Source: an uncultured Lachnospiraceae bacterium
Lineage (GTDB): Bacteria > Bacillota > Clostridia > Lachnospirales > Lachnospiraceae
DNA: 64,000 nt
NCBI GenBank assembly: GCA_902493385.1
Contig: CABUPO010000003.1
Span: 62,001 to 126,000, forward strand
Reading direction: 5' to 3'
Every line of letters begins with the position of its first letter. Position 1 is the stretch's first letter. Under the pieces are notes generated by a model. That model saw nothing but the letters and a program-made list of their open reading frames with translations, was not told the origin of the DNA and ran no database searches. Below are positions 17,588 through 25,985 of this stretch, piece by piece. A program made the translations under genes and the position numbers.

Positions 17588-18646
17588 ATGGCAAGAAAGC
17601 TTACATATCACGAGCAAAAAGAAGCCAGCGAAACAATTAAGCTGCGTAATGTATTAAAGACTCTGCCAAATTTTTCTTATGATTATTTTAGAGCTATGGA
17701 AAATACAACTACAATCAAAACAAGAATTTCTTACGTATATGACATCAGATTGTTTTTCTCTTTTTTAATAGCATGTAATCCTATATACAGTTCATATAAA
17801 ACGAACGAATTTACCTTGGATGACCTTGACAGGATAACGCCTGTGGATATTGAGGAATATCTTGAATACCTGAAGGTATATACAGATGCAGATGGCAACG
17901 TATACAAAAATGACAGCCGGGGACTTCATAGAAAGCTCTCCGCTTTAAGAAGCTTTTATGCGTATTACTATAAGCACGAAATGATTAAAAACAATCCTAC
18001 TTTATTAGTAGATATGCCAAAGCTGAGGGATAAGGAAATAATACGTCTTGATTATGACGAGGTTGCAAAGCTTTTAGACCTTGTTGAACACGGCGGCGAC
18101 AACCTTACAGGCATGAAAAAGGTGTATTATGAGAAAAACCGGGTTCGTAATCTGGCAATATTTACCTTGTTTCTTGGCACAGGCATACGTGTAAGTGAAT
18201 GCGTCGGTTTAAATATTAATGATATTGATTTTTCAAATAATCGAATTAAAATCATAAGAAAAGGTGGTAAAGAGGATTATGTGTACTTTGGTGATGAAGT
18301 ATGCGAAGCTTTGCAGGACTATCTTGCAGAAAGATATAATATAAAAGCAGCAAATGGCCATGAAGACGCTCTGTTCTTATCCATACAGAAAAAAAGAATG
18401 AGTGTCCAGGCCATTGAAAATCTTGTAAATGATTATGCAGGACAGATAACCACTTTTAAGCATATAACACCACATAAGCTCAGAAGCACATATGGCACCA
18501 ATCTCTACAGAGAAACAGGCGATATATATCTTGTTGCAGAAGTTCTTGGCCATAATGACGTTAATACAACAAGAAAGCATTATGCCGCGCTTGATGAAGA
18601 CCGTAAAAGAATGGCTGCAAAAGCTGTCTCTCTGCGTAAAGAGTGA
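17588..18646 (+). CDS. Xer-type tyrosine recombinase (XerS/XerD-like)
   Basis: A 352-residue site-specific recombinase. The catalytic set is complete: R201 (TGIRVSE), K225 (RKGGK), H296 and R299 (TPHKLRS), H322 (LGHNDV) and nucleophile Y332 (KHY). The N-terminal SAM-like core-binding domain spans about residues 20-140. Its length, about 50 residues more than XerC/XerD, and the extended N-terminal layout recall the single-recombinase XerS type. It sits in core chromosome with no element around it, so a dimer-resolution role is plausible, but no dif-like site was recognised nearby. ATG 17588 follows AGAGGTG. The stop is one base from the convergent amidase stop. Confidence 0.85.
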   Translation: MARKLTYHEQKEASETIKLRNVLKTLPNFSYDYFRAMENTTTIKTRISYVYDIRLFFSFLIACNPIYSSYKTNEFTLDDLDRITPVDIEEYLEYLKVYTDADGNVYKNDSRGLHRKLSALRSFYAYYYKHEMIKNNPTLLVDMPKLRDKEIIRLDYDEVAKLLDLVEHGGDNLTGMKKVYYEKNRVRNLAIFTLFLGTGIRVSECVGLNINDIDFSNNRIKIIRKGGKEDYVYFGDEVCEALQDYLAERYNIKAANGHEDALFLSIQKKRMSVQAIENLVNDYAGQITTFKHITPHKLRSTYGTNLYRETGDIYLVAEVLGHNDVNTTRKHYAALDEDRKRMAAKAVSLRKE

Positions 18647-18647
18647 T

Positions 18648-20831
18648 TTAATTATTAAATGCTGCAATTACAGAATCATATATAGCCTTTGCCGCTGCTC
18701 TTTGCGAAACATCATCTGTAATCAACTGACGGTCACTTGTGTTGGATATAAAACCAAGCTCTATCAGAACGGCGGGTACAGTATTATTCTTAATAACATA
18801 ATAATTGGCAGTCTTTACCCCTCTGTTATTAGTTTTAAGTGCGGATACTATATTATCCAGACATATACCGGCAAGCTTCTTACTGTTCATTCCGTTATCA
18901 GCTGTATTATTATTAGAAGTTGAATAATATACTTCAGTTCCTTTAGCTGATGAGTTGGTACTTGAATTCATGTGCAGACTTACGAACATATCGGCTCCAA
19001 TCTGCGATGCATATGCGGCTCTGTTGGACAACGTTACATATGTATCGCTGGTACGTGTCCAGTACGCCTTTACGTTAGATTCTTGCGAATCAAAATATTC
19101 TTTTGCCTTTTTATATATTATTTCAAGCGTAATGTCACTTTCATCATATCCTCCGCCTGATGCTCCCGGATCATTGCCTCCATGTCCGGCGTCAAGAACT
19201 ACTATATTATCATATACATTTACAGGGTTATCAATAATTACTCCAATAACATCTCCAAAGCTGACAAGCTTATATCCCTGTAATTTTGAAGTGTTCACAA
19301 CAATCTCTGTATATCCGTCAGACTTATATGATACCTGCGTGCCGGTTACAACAGACGAGCTTACAGATATTTTATTCGTCATATAATAATCAGTATAATT
19401 TCCCGGAATATATATATAAAAACGCTTGTTAGTATAGTCGTCGCTTGTTTTAATATCAGTAAATGAAACTCCCTCCGGTTTACTGATTCTTAAAGCGTAA
19501 TCCTTATTAGTTTCCTGCGATACTGTAATAGTAAGCATGCTGCCTTCTGCTTTATAAGACATTGAAGCGTCTGTGGACGAAAATACAAGCATAAATCTGA
19601 GATTATCCATTAAATCTCCATTTTGCTCCAAACTAACGGACTGAAGCTTGCCTGTATTAATAACCCCCTGCGACTGATTAAGGAGATTCTTTGTCTTAGG
19701 AAAATCTAAATAAGCATTTCTTCCCGCTGCTATATTATTAGTAAATGTAAACGCATCAGCTGTAAGCGCTTTTTCAAATAAAAGCTTAATTACAACGTTT
19801 TTATTACTATTATCATATACTGCGCCAGCTTCAATTAATGAATTATTGTAAAGTGTCCTGTCATAATCTGCATTATTTTCTGCCTTCCACATAAAATAGT
19901 TCTTAGTCTGTATAGTAATAACATTCAAAGATGAATTCCAGCTGTAATAATAATCAAGAGCCGACATAACCGCTGCTGCCGGCACCATAACAGCTTCTGC
20001 TTTTGTATCCATCCTTTTAACTATTGTAGGCGCCGTTTTAAGTGTAATCTGTGTTGTATCATTAATAATTGCAGTCCTGGAACCTATAACAAGCTCCAGC
20101 TTATTATTCAAAGACTTGACGGTTATTCTTCCGCTGCTCTTATCATAATTATACTCAAGACCCATTATATTCTTCAAAACCTGCTCTGCTGGTATCATTG
20201 TACATCCAATTGATAAAGCCGGCATATAGTTCATATCTGCGGCGACGTTATTATACACAAGACCTCCAAGATACTTCTTATATATATGCAGAGCTCCATT
20301 ATACTCAAGAACATAAGGAGATTTTATATTCATTGCTGCATTATCTGACGAGTAACTGTAAGTATATCCAAACGCTTTTGATACGACTTTTGCAGGTATA
20401 AGAATTTTAGTCTTTTTCTTCTTGACATAACGCACCTTAACAGGCGCCTGTTTTAAAGTTTTCTTCTTGCCGTTAATGTATGCCGTCTTGCTGTTAAGCT
20501 TAAGCTGTACCGTAACCCCGTTGCCTTTAAGAACAATCTTGCCTGTCTTGGCTTTGTATGTTGTCTTTATTTTACAGGCCTTTTTAAATACGTCCTTATA
20601 CGACACCATAAGAGTTTTATTAAGGACAACCCCTTTGGTCTTATCCATAGCTACCTTCTTACCATCCAAATATACATTGACCTGTCTGCCTTTATATATA
20701 TGGGTCCGGTTATTATACTTTAATCTTAATGAAGCGGCGTCAGCGCTTGCAGGATTAAAAAATGATATAATAAACACTATTGTTAAAAGTGAAAAAAACA
20801 GTTTAATAAAACGTCCGGATAAATTATTCAT
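18648..20831 (-). CDS. Secreted N-acetylmuramoyl-L-alanine amidase with copper-amine-oxidase-like and AMIN-like domains
   Basis: A 727-residue exported cell-wall hydrolase. A signal peptide occupies about residues 1-32 (hydrophobic run ending in ADA). Then come copper-amine-oxidase-like N-terminal repeats (about 35-310; NGKKKTLKQAPV and related blocks, wall-binding stalks in clostridia), an AMIN-like beta region (about 335-520), and a C-terminal Amidase_3 domain from about 543. The zinc motif is LDAGHGGNDPG with His550, followed by SLHMNS and VPAVLIELGFISN. It should cleave the MurNAc-L-Ala bond in peptidoglycan. It lies alone, downstream of the LysM gene, with AGGAAGAGG before ATG 20831. Confidence 0.92.
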   Translation of the reverse strand: MNNLSGRFIKLFFSLLTIVFIISFFNPASADAASLRLKYNNRTHIYKGRQVNVYLDGKKVAMDKTKGVVLNKTLMVSYKDVFKKACKIKTTYKAKTGKIVLKGNGVTVQLKLNSKTAYINGKKKTLKQAPVKVRYVKKKKTKILIPAKVVSKAFGYTYSYSSDNAAMNIKSPYVLEYNGALHIYKKYLGGLVYNNVAADMNYMPALSIGCTMIPAEQVLKNIMGLEYNYDKSSGRITVKSLNNKLELVIGSRTAIINDTTQITLKTAPTIVKRMDTKAEAVMVPAAAVMSALDYYYSWNSSLNVITIQTKNYFMWKAENNADYDRTLYNNSLIEAGAVYDNSNKNVVIKLLFEKALTADAFTFTNNIAAGRNAYLDFPKTKNLLNQSQGVINTGKLQSVSLEQNGDLMDNLRFMLVFSSTDASMSYKAEGSMLTITVSQETNKDYALRISKPEGVSFTDIKTSDDYTNKRFYIYIPGNYTDYYMTNKISVSSSVVTGTQVSYKSDGYTEIVVNTSKLQGYKLVSFGDVIGVIIDNPVNVYDNIVVLDAGHGGNDPGASGGGYDESDITLEIIYKKAKEYFDSQESNVKAYWTRTSDTYVTLSNRAAYASQIGADMFVSLHMNSSTNSSAKGTEVYYSTSNNNTADNGMNSKKLAGICLDNIVSALKTNNRGVKTANYYVIKNNTVPAVLIELGFISNTSDRQLITDDVSQRAAAKAIYDSVIAAFNN

Positions 20832-20957
20832 AATGCAGCGACCTCTTCCTAAAGTAATATCTACATTAGAATATTAGGTATCTAACTTGTTAAAATTGTG
20901 TCATATAATTATCTATATTGTTACATTATGAAATAAAATGTATTATCTACAAATAAA

Positions 20958-21266
20958 TCAGTTCGTATAATAAGGAACGATAATATAATTACCCGCCTGA
21001 ATAGTGTCAGATTTAAGATTATTGGCTTTTTTAATTGAGTCAACATAATCAGCGATATCTCTGTATTCGTCCGAATAATACTCTTCTGCTATACTCCAAA
21101 GCGTATCATTCTTCTCTATCTTAACAGACTGGCATATAAACTTTCTGTCTGCAGAATCACCTGACGATGCCTTTACTTCCTTGAATATTCCAAAAATAAC
21201 AATCAGAAAAAATATAACAACTGATACCTTGACTATCATACTGAAATTAAACGCTTTTGTATTCAT
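20958..21266 (-). CDS. LysM protein, YneA-like SOS cell-division suppressor
   Basis: A 102-residue protein: short cytoplasmic end, one transmembrane helix (about residues 8-26), then a C-terminal LysM domain (KIEKNDTLWSIAEEYY, then NYIIVPYY). Size and layout match YneA of Bacillus, which delays division after DNA damage. The start is ATG 21266 behind GAGGAGG; the longer frame from 21305 has no site. The promoter carries several LexA boxes, which strongly supports the role. Unlike in Bacillus, lexA is not next door. The exact family assignment rests on architecture plus regulation, not on a search. Confidence 0.8.
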   Translation of the reverse strand: MNTKAFNFSMIVKVSVVIFFLIVIFGIFKEVKASSGDSADRKFICQSVKIEKNDTLWSIAEEYYSDEYRDIADYVDSIKKANNLKSDTIQAGNYIIVPYYTN

Positions 21267-21288
21267 AAAATAATCCTCCTCAATCTGC

Positions 21289-21358
21289 ATACATATGTTC
21301 CGCACGTACGTTCTCGAACATCTGTTTAAAGATTACCACATGAACACATGTTTGTCAA
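21289..21358 (-). promoter_or_regulatory. LexA-controlled promoter of the YneA-like gene
   Basis: On the minus strand TTGACA (21358-21353), a 17-base spacer and TAATCT (21335-21330). A LexA box matching GAACRNRYGTTY in full, GAACACATGTTT, occupies 21342-21353, between the two boxes. Further sites with one mismatch are GAACATCTGTTT (21316-21327) and GCACGTACGTTC (21302-21313), and a weaker one is at 21289-21300. LexA bound here would block the polymerase directly. Confidence 0.85.
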
Positions 21359-21371
21359 CAATAAAATAAAA

Positions 21372-21419
21372 AAAGACCACAGGGATAATTGGCAGCCCAA
21401 TTCTCTCCATGCGGTCTTA
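21372..21419 (-). terminator. Intrinsic terminator of the ABC exporter operon
   Basis: Read on the minus strand: AAGACCGCA pairing with TGTGGTCTT (one G-U or mismatch), inner stem GAATTGG/CCAATT, followed by seven T's. It separates the exporter genes from the LexA-controlled promoter immediately downstream. Confidence 0.85.
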
Positions 21420-21440
21420 AATAATTTCCACCAAAAAATT

Positions 21441-22685
21441 CTATGATTTCCTTACAGCCCTGATAATAGAACCTATCTTCGGCGTTGTACCGTAAAGCAG
21501 AACGCCTACGCGATAGATTTTTGCAGAAACAAAGCCTATGCCGATAACTGTGCCTGTTAAAACAGCTGTTGAAATAACAATTTCATACCACATTACATTA
21601 CTCATTGCTATGCGGGTAAACATTGCCATAGGCGATGTAAACGGCACAAAAGAGCATACTCTCATCAGAATATTATCTACATCTCCCACGCTTAACGAAT
21701 ATATTACTACAAAGAAAGCAATGATAAACAGCATTGTAACCGGCATAACTGAAGTATTAATATCCTCCAGCTTGGATGCAGTAGAGCCGATAGCTCCGTA
21801 AAGAAAAGCATAGGTAAAGAAACCAAGCACAAAGAATATCAACATAAATCCAAGCAAAGACGGAGGCATATCAAAAATAGATTTGACTATCATATTATCT
21901 TCCCAATAAGATTTATTGAGGTTGAAACAAAGAAATGCCGTGCCAAATACCGCAAAAAGCTGAATCAGACCCGCAATACAGGAAGCTATAACCTTGCCAA
22001 ACATCATTGAAACAGGCCTGGCGCTTGTAATCAGTACCTCCATAGTACGGGAGCTCTTTTCAGTTGCCACGTTAGTGGCTACCATCTGTCCATAAAGAAG
22101 AATCACCATATACAATGCAAAAACCATAATATATGTGTACCAATAATTCTGCATTTGGTCCACACCCAGACTCTCAGTTGTTCCATTAATCTGTAATGCC
22201 ATGATATCCTGCGCCTGTTCGGCCGTCATTCCGCCGTTAATCATAGCATTCATTTGATAAACACTCTTCAGAACTTCATCTGCAATACCTGTATTCGTGT
22301 CATATATAGAGAGGTTATTGACATAATATGTATATGAATCTGTTTCATTTATTACAAAAGCGCATTCTGCCTCTCCCGAAACAACTTTATCCTTAATAGT
22401 ATCTATATCTTCTTCGGTAATACAAACCTCATAATCAGCAAAAGCGGAGGCAAAAGCTTCTTTCAGCATCTCAGACTGTTCTGATGCATCAGCTTTCACG
22501 AGCATTACAGACGAATCAGATACAGCATTATCAGTTCCGCTATCAGATTTAAAAGCATCCATTATGCGAGGGAAAAACATTACAACTGCAATAAGAAGTA
22601 CAAGAAACAGAGTAATACCGACAAACACCTTGTTCTTTAAATAATATTTGAGTTCAAATCTAAATATCTTTTCAAACTGCTTCAT
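21441..22685 (-). CDS. ABC-2 type exporter permease (NatB-like)
   Basis: A 414-residue membrane protein with one N-terminal transmembrane helix (about 22-40), a large extracytoplasmic loop (about 41-175) and five or six C-terminal helices. The segment NVATEKSSRTMEVLITSARPVSMMFGKV is the typical ABC-2 coupling region of NatB/YhaP-type permeases. It works with the ATPase encoded 12 bases upstream. NatAB systems export sodium; related pairs export antibiotics or peptides, so the substrate is open. Start ATG 22685 lies behind AGGA. Confidence 0.88.
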   Translation of the reverse strand: MKQFEKIFRFELKYYLKNKVFVGITLFLVLLIAVVMFFPRIMDAFKSDSGTDNAVSDSSVMLVKADASEQSEMLKEAFASAFADYEVCITEEDIDTIKDKVVSGEAECAFVINETDSYTYYVNNLSIYDTNTGIADEVLKSVYQMNAMINGGMTAEQAQDIMALQINGTTESLGVDQMQNYWYTYIMVFALYMVILLYGQMVATNVATEKSSRTMEVLITSARPVSMMFGKVIASCIAGLIQLFAVFGTAFLCFNLNKSYWEDNMIVKSIFDMPPSLLGFMLIFFVLGFFTYAFLYGAIGSTASKLEDINTSVMPVTMLFIIAFFVVIYSLSVGDVDNILMRVCSFVPFTSPMAMFTRIAMSNVMWYEIVISTAVLTGTVIGIGFVSAKIYRVGVLLYGTTPKIGSIIRAVRKS

Positions 22686-22697
22686 CCTTTAGTCCTC

Positions 22698-23588
22698 CTA
22701 TCTCAAATCACTCGCATACTCAACAAAGATATCGTTAAGCGAAGGCTCAAAAACCTTAACGCCATCAATATCATATGTCTCTACAAGACGTTTCATCATC
22801 ATTTTCTTTTCGTCTGCAGATGCAAGCTGAATCATTATATCCCCATTTTCCATAACAGTACAGGAACTTCCAAAGTCTGATTTGATTGGTTTAGCGTACT
22901 CAGTGCGTACAACAAGCCGGTCCCTTACATAGTTACGTTTAATATCATGAAGGTCGCCAGACAAAGCGGTTTTACCAGCATTAAGTATAGCAATACTGTC
23001 ACAAAATTCTTCAATATAGCTCATCTGATGGCTTGAAAACAAAACGATTTTCCCTTTTGAAATCTGTTCTTTAACAACATCCTTTAATAACATTGCATTT
23101 ACTGGGTCGAGTCCTGAAAAAGGTTCGTCTAAGATTACAATATCCGGATTATGTGCAATAGCGGTAATAAGCTGTATTTTCTGCTGATTACCTTTTGAAA
23201 GAGTGTCAAGACGCTTATTGCGGTATTCGCTCATACCAAGCCTGTCAAGCCAATAGTCTGCAGCCTTTACTGCATTTTTATGGCTCATTCCCTTTAATTC
23301 CGTAAAATATGTAAGCTGGTCAATAATTTTTTTCTTAGGATACATACCTCGTTCTTCAGGAAGATAACCAATACTGACTTTACTATAATCAATAGGCTGT
23401 CCGTCTATTAAAACCTCTCCGCTATCTGCAGGAAAAACGTTCATAAGAATACGTATAGCAGTAGTTTTACCTACGCCGTTTCTGCCTAACAGGCCAAAAG
23501 CCTTTCCACTCCCGGCTTTCACAGACACTCCTGTAAGAACATGCTTGTCTCCAAAGGATTTGTGAATGTCCTTTAATTCCAAAACCAT
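22698..23588 (-). CDS. ABC exporter ATP-binding protein (NatA-like)
   Basis: ATPase of the exporter, 296 residues. Walker A GLLGRNGVGKTTAIR, signature LSKGNQQKIQ, Walker B DIVILDEPFSGLDPVN and the switch histidine in FSSHQM are all present. The C-terminal extension after residue 220 is the DUF4162-type domain common in this subfamily. I use ATG 23588, which has ACGGAGG upstream; the frame is open to 23657, but the extra residues are hydrophobic and unlike the family. Followed by the permease, one operon. Confidence 0.93.
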   Translation of the reverse strand: MVLELKDIHKSFGDKHVLTGVSVKAGSGKAFGLLGRNGVGKTTAIRILMNVFPADSGEVLIDGQPIDYSKVSIGYLPEERGMYPKKKIIDQLTYFTELKGMSHKNAVKAADYWLDRLGMSEYRNKRLDTLSKGNQQKIQLITAIAHNPDIVILDEPFSGLDPVNAMLLKDVVKEQISKGKIVLFSSHQMSYIEEFCDSIAILNAGKTALSGDLHDIKRNYVRDRLVVRTEYAKPIKSDFGSSCTVMENGDIMIQLASADEKKMMMKRLVETYDIDGVKVFEPSLNDIFVEYASDLR

Positions 23589-23610
23589 ATTATAATATAC
23601 CTCCGTAAAA

Positions 23611-23638
23611 TATGTGTAACCAAAAACGGTTACACATA
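23611..23638. terminator. Hairpin between lepB and the ABC genes
   Basis: An 11-bp perfect inverted repeat (TATGTGTAACC and complement) with a 6-base loop. The minus-strand continuation is TTTTA, so it may end the signal-peptidase transcript or insulate the ABC genes. The GTGTAACC/GGTTACAC core recurs in the terminator at 30177-30218. Confidence 0.6.
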
Positions 23639-23658
23639 AAAAATTCAGTATGAACAAC

Positions 23659-24213
23659 TTATTTGTTAGTCATAGGGCCAAATCGATTAAACGGGTAAAT
23701 TCTGAATACTACCTGTCCGGATATATTCTTTTTATCCACAGCGCCAAACACACGGCTGTCCTCACTTACTTCCCTGTTATCGCCAAGAACAAAATACTCA
23801 TTGTCGCCAAGCGTAATTGTTTCCCGTGCCACACCAGGGTCAGTTATCGGATCCTTTCCGTAATTTTCCTCAAGAATTTCTCCGTTTATGTATATGTCTG
23901 CGCCTATGATTTGGACTTTTTCGCCCGGAAGTCCTATAATTCTTTTAACATAATAATCATCCGGATCTTCCTCTTTGCCATAAGGATAGAATACAATAAT
24001 ATCGAATCTGTCAGGATTCTTAAAGTTATATGTAACTTTTTCAACAAGAAGATTATCACCTTCATACATTGTATTTTCCATTGAAGAACCAATGACCTTG
24101 GTACGCTGAATAACATATCTTGGTATAATAAATACACATACCAGTATTAATGCAAGATATAATATAATCTCGATAATAAGCCTTTTCATTGAAAAATCTT
24201 CTTTACTTTCCAT
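23659..24213 (-). CDS. lepB: Type I signal peptidase (second of a tandem pair)
   Basis: Serine-lysine membrane protease that releases exported proteins. One N-terminal transmembrane helix (about residues 11-29), the catalytic serine in VIGSSMENTMYEGD, the catalytic lysine in YYVKRIIGLPGE, and the C-terminal box EYFVLGDNREVSEDSR. Start ATG 24213 lies behind GGAGG with a 5-base spacer; the in-frame ATG at 24225 overlaps that site. The upstream paralogue ends 15 bases before this start, and the two share most motifs, so they look like a tandem duplication. Confidence 0.92.
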   Translation of the reverse strand: MESKEDFSMKRLIIEIILYLALILVCVFIIPRYVIQRTKVIGSSMENTMYEGDNLLVEKVTYNFKNPDRFDIIVFYPYGKEEDPDDYYVKRIIGLPGEKVQIIGADIYINGEILEENYGKDPITDPGVARETITLGDNEYFVLGDNREVSEDSRVFGAVDKKNISGQVVFRIYPFNRFGPMTNK

Positions 24214-24228
24214 AATATCCTCCATACA

Positions 24229-24819
24229 TTATTTATCATTTAACAACCCAAACTGCTTAAACGGATAAATTCTTAACACGGCGCGCCCTGCTATCTTGTC
24301 CTCTGATACAGGTCCTATCTCCGGATAACGGCTGTCAAAGCTTTCAAGCCGGTTATCACCCATAAGAAAATATTCGTCTTCGCCAAGAGTAATTCCATCA
24401 GCGGCTATGCCCGCATACCTTATCGGCGCCTTTCCATAGTTCTCCTTTAATTCTTCTCCGTCAATATATATTGTGCTGTCTTTAATACATACATATTCAC
24501 CCGGAAGCCCTATGACCCGCTTAATATAATACTCCTTTTCTTTCTTTCCAAACGGATAAAATACTACGATATCAAATCTGTCAGGTTCAGAAAATCTGTA
24601 AGATAATTTTTCAACAATAAGATTATCGCCATCATTAAGCGTATTCATCATTGATTCGCCGTCCACAACTGTTCTTTGCGCAATATATTTTGGTACAAAA
24701 ACCACCGAAAGAACAACAACAATCACATATATGAGCATTTCATACCTGTATTTCTTTTTATTCTTAAAATCATCTGAATCGGATGTGTCTTTTACATCCT
24801 CATCATCTATATCGTTCAT
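24229..24819 (-). CDS. lepB: Type I signal peptidase (first of a tandem pair)
   Basis: Signal peptidase I of 196 residues with an extended acidic N-terminal tail (MNDIDDEDVKD and on) before its transmembrane helix at about residues 27-46. Catalytic serine in VDGESMMNTLNDGD, catalytic lysine in YYIKRVIGLPGE, and EYFLMGDNRLESFDSR near the C terminus. ATG 24819 follows TCGGAGG. The acidic cytoplasmic tail distinguishes it from the downstream copy. Both are in the yicC-remA-gmk-rpoZ transcription unit by spacing. Confidence 0.92.
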   Translation of the reverse strand: MNDIDDEDVKDTSDSDDFKNKKKYRYEMLIYVIVVVLSVVFVPKYIAQRTVVDGESMMNTLNDGDNLIVEKLSYRFSEPDRFDIVVFYPFGKKEKEYYIKRVIGLPGEYVCIKDSTIYIDGEELKENYGKAPIRYAGIAADGITLGEDEYFLMGDNRLESFDSRYPEIGPVSEDKIAGRAVLRIYPFKQFGLLNDK

Positions 24820-24834
24820 GCAGACCTCCGATTA

Positions 24835-25080
24835 TTAAACGTCGTCATCTTCAGATAATATTCTGATTTGTGAGTCATAAAGCTCTGAAATAGCAATTGA
24901 TAACGGCTTTTCATTGCTTCCAAAGCCTCCTACGAGCGGTTCTGAGCCATCGATAATCTGTCTTGCTCTTTTTGCTGTTGCAAGCACAATCGAATATCTG
25001 CTGTTCACTACCGGCTCTTCTCCCGGCTCAACCTCACTGTTCACTACTGACATTAAATCATTATAAGATGGATGTAACAT
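24835..25080 (-). CDS. rpoZ: RNA polymerase omega subunit
   Basis: 81-residue omega chain that helps assemble RNA polymerase. The core NSRYSIVLATAKRARQI is diagnostic, followed by PLSIAISELYDSQIRI. It starts two bases after the gmk stop, with GGAGACAG inside the end of gmk. The yicC-remA-gmk-rpoZ order is conserved in Firmicutes, which supports the call for so short a protein. Confidence 0.92.
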   Translation of the reverse strand: MLHPSYNDLMSVVNSEVEPGEEPVVNSRYSIVLATAKRARQIIDGSEPLVGGFGSNEKPLSIAISELYDSQIRILSEDDDV

Positions 25081-25082
25081 AA

Positions 25083-25712
25083 TTACTGTCTCCTTTCAAA
25101 TCTTTTATAATCATTAATAATAACATCTAAAACGTTATTATTATGTACCAGCTTCTTTTTTTCATTCTGAATTATGTCGTTAAGATTAGCTGCACATTCG
25201 TCAACATTATCATTGACAACAGCATAACTATACTGACCTATATATTCTGTCTCTTCATATGCGCGGGCCAGTCGTTTTTCTATAGTATCGATATCTTCCG
25301 TACCCCGGCTTATAAGTCTTCTTTTAAGCTCGTCAGCTGACGGCGGAACAAGAAAAATCATAACCGCATCAGGTCTTTTTTCCTTAACCAAAAGTCCCCC
25401 GCATACTTCTATCTCAAGTATCACATCATTTCCTTTGGAAAGCTCGCTGTCAACATATTCGGCAGGCGTTCCATAATAATTATCAACGTACCCCGCATAC
25501 TCCAAAAAGCCCCCTGCCTGTATACGCGATTCAAACTCTTCTTTTGTTATGAAAAAATATTCTCTGCCATCTCGTTCGCCTTCTCTCGGCTCTCTGGTTG
25601 TAGCCGAAACGGATACCTTATATCCGTAATCACTGACTAATTTTTTAACAACAGTGCCTTTTCCTGCTCCTGAAAATCCGGATATTACTGTAAGTATCCC
25701 TTTTTTAGTCAT
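25083..25712 (-). CDS. gmk: Guanylate kinase
   Basis: Phosphorylates GMP to GDP with ATP. P-loop VISGFSGAGKGTVVKKL at residues 10-26, GMP-binding block VSATTREPREGERDGREYFF, and LEYAGYVDNYYGTP. 209 residues. ATG 25712 follows AAGAGGTG; the in-frame ATG at 25721 would bury the site. The start overlaps the end of remA by 8 bases, a translational-coupling arrangement. Confidence 0.96.
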   Translation of the reverse strand: MTKKGILTVISGFSGAGKGTVVKKLVSDYGYKVSVSATTREPREGERDGREYFFITKEEFESRIQAGGFLEYAGYVDNYYGTPAEYVDSELSKGNDVILEIEVCGGLLVKEKRPDAVMIFLVPPSADELKRRLISRGTEDIDTIEKRLARAYEETEYIGQYSYAVVNDNVDECAANLNDIIQNEKKKLVHNNNVLDVIINDYKRFERRQ

Positions 25713-25971
25713 TAAAATCACCTCTTATACCACTGTTATTGTTAATACGCTGGGCAATAGTCTCAGGCAGAAGAGCCGAAAGCACAATCATATCATTTTC
25801 GATAACTATTACGGACTTGGTTTTACGCCCACAGGTTGCATCAACAGCGCTTCCTGTATCCTTTGCATGCTGAATCATCCTTTTAACAGGCGCCGCCTCA
25901 GGTTTAATTATACCGACAACCTTATCGGCGTTCACCATATTACCATAACCAACATTAACAATATTCCCCAT
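25705..25971 (-). CDS. remA: RemA-family (DUF370) DNA-binding regulator
   Basis: 88-residue protein of the RemA/YlzA family, which in Bacillus subtilis activates extracellular-matrix and osmoprotection genes. Seen: MGNIVNVGYGNMVNADKVVGII, RMIQHAKDTGSAVDATCGRKTKSVIV and SALLPETIAQRI, the conserved blocks of DUF370. The position between yicC and gmk is the same as in Bacillus. Start ATG 25971 with AGGAGT upstream. What it regulates in this organism is unknown. Confidence 0.92.
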   Translation of the reverse strand: MGNIVNVGYGNMVNADKVVGIIKPEAAPVKRMIQHAKDTGSAVDATCGRKTKSVIVIENDMIVLSALLPETIAQRINNNSGIRGDFND

Positions 25972-25985
25972 AAAAACTCCTCTGA

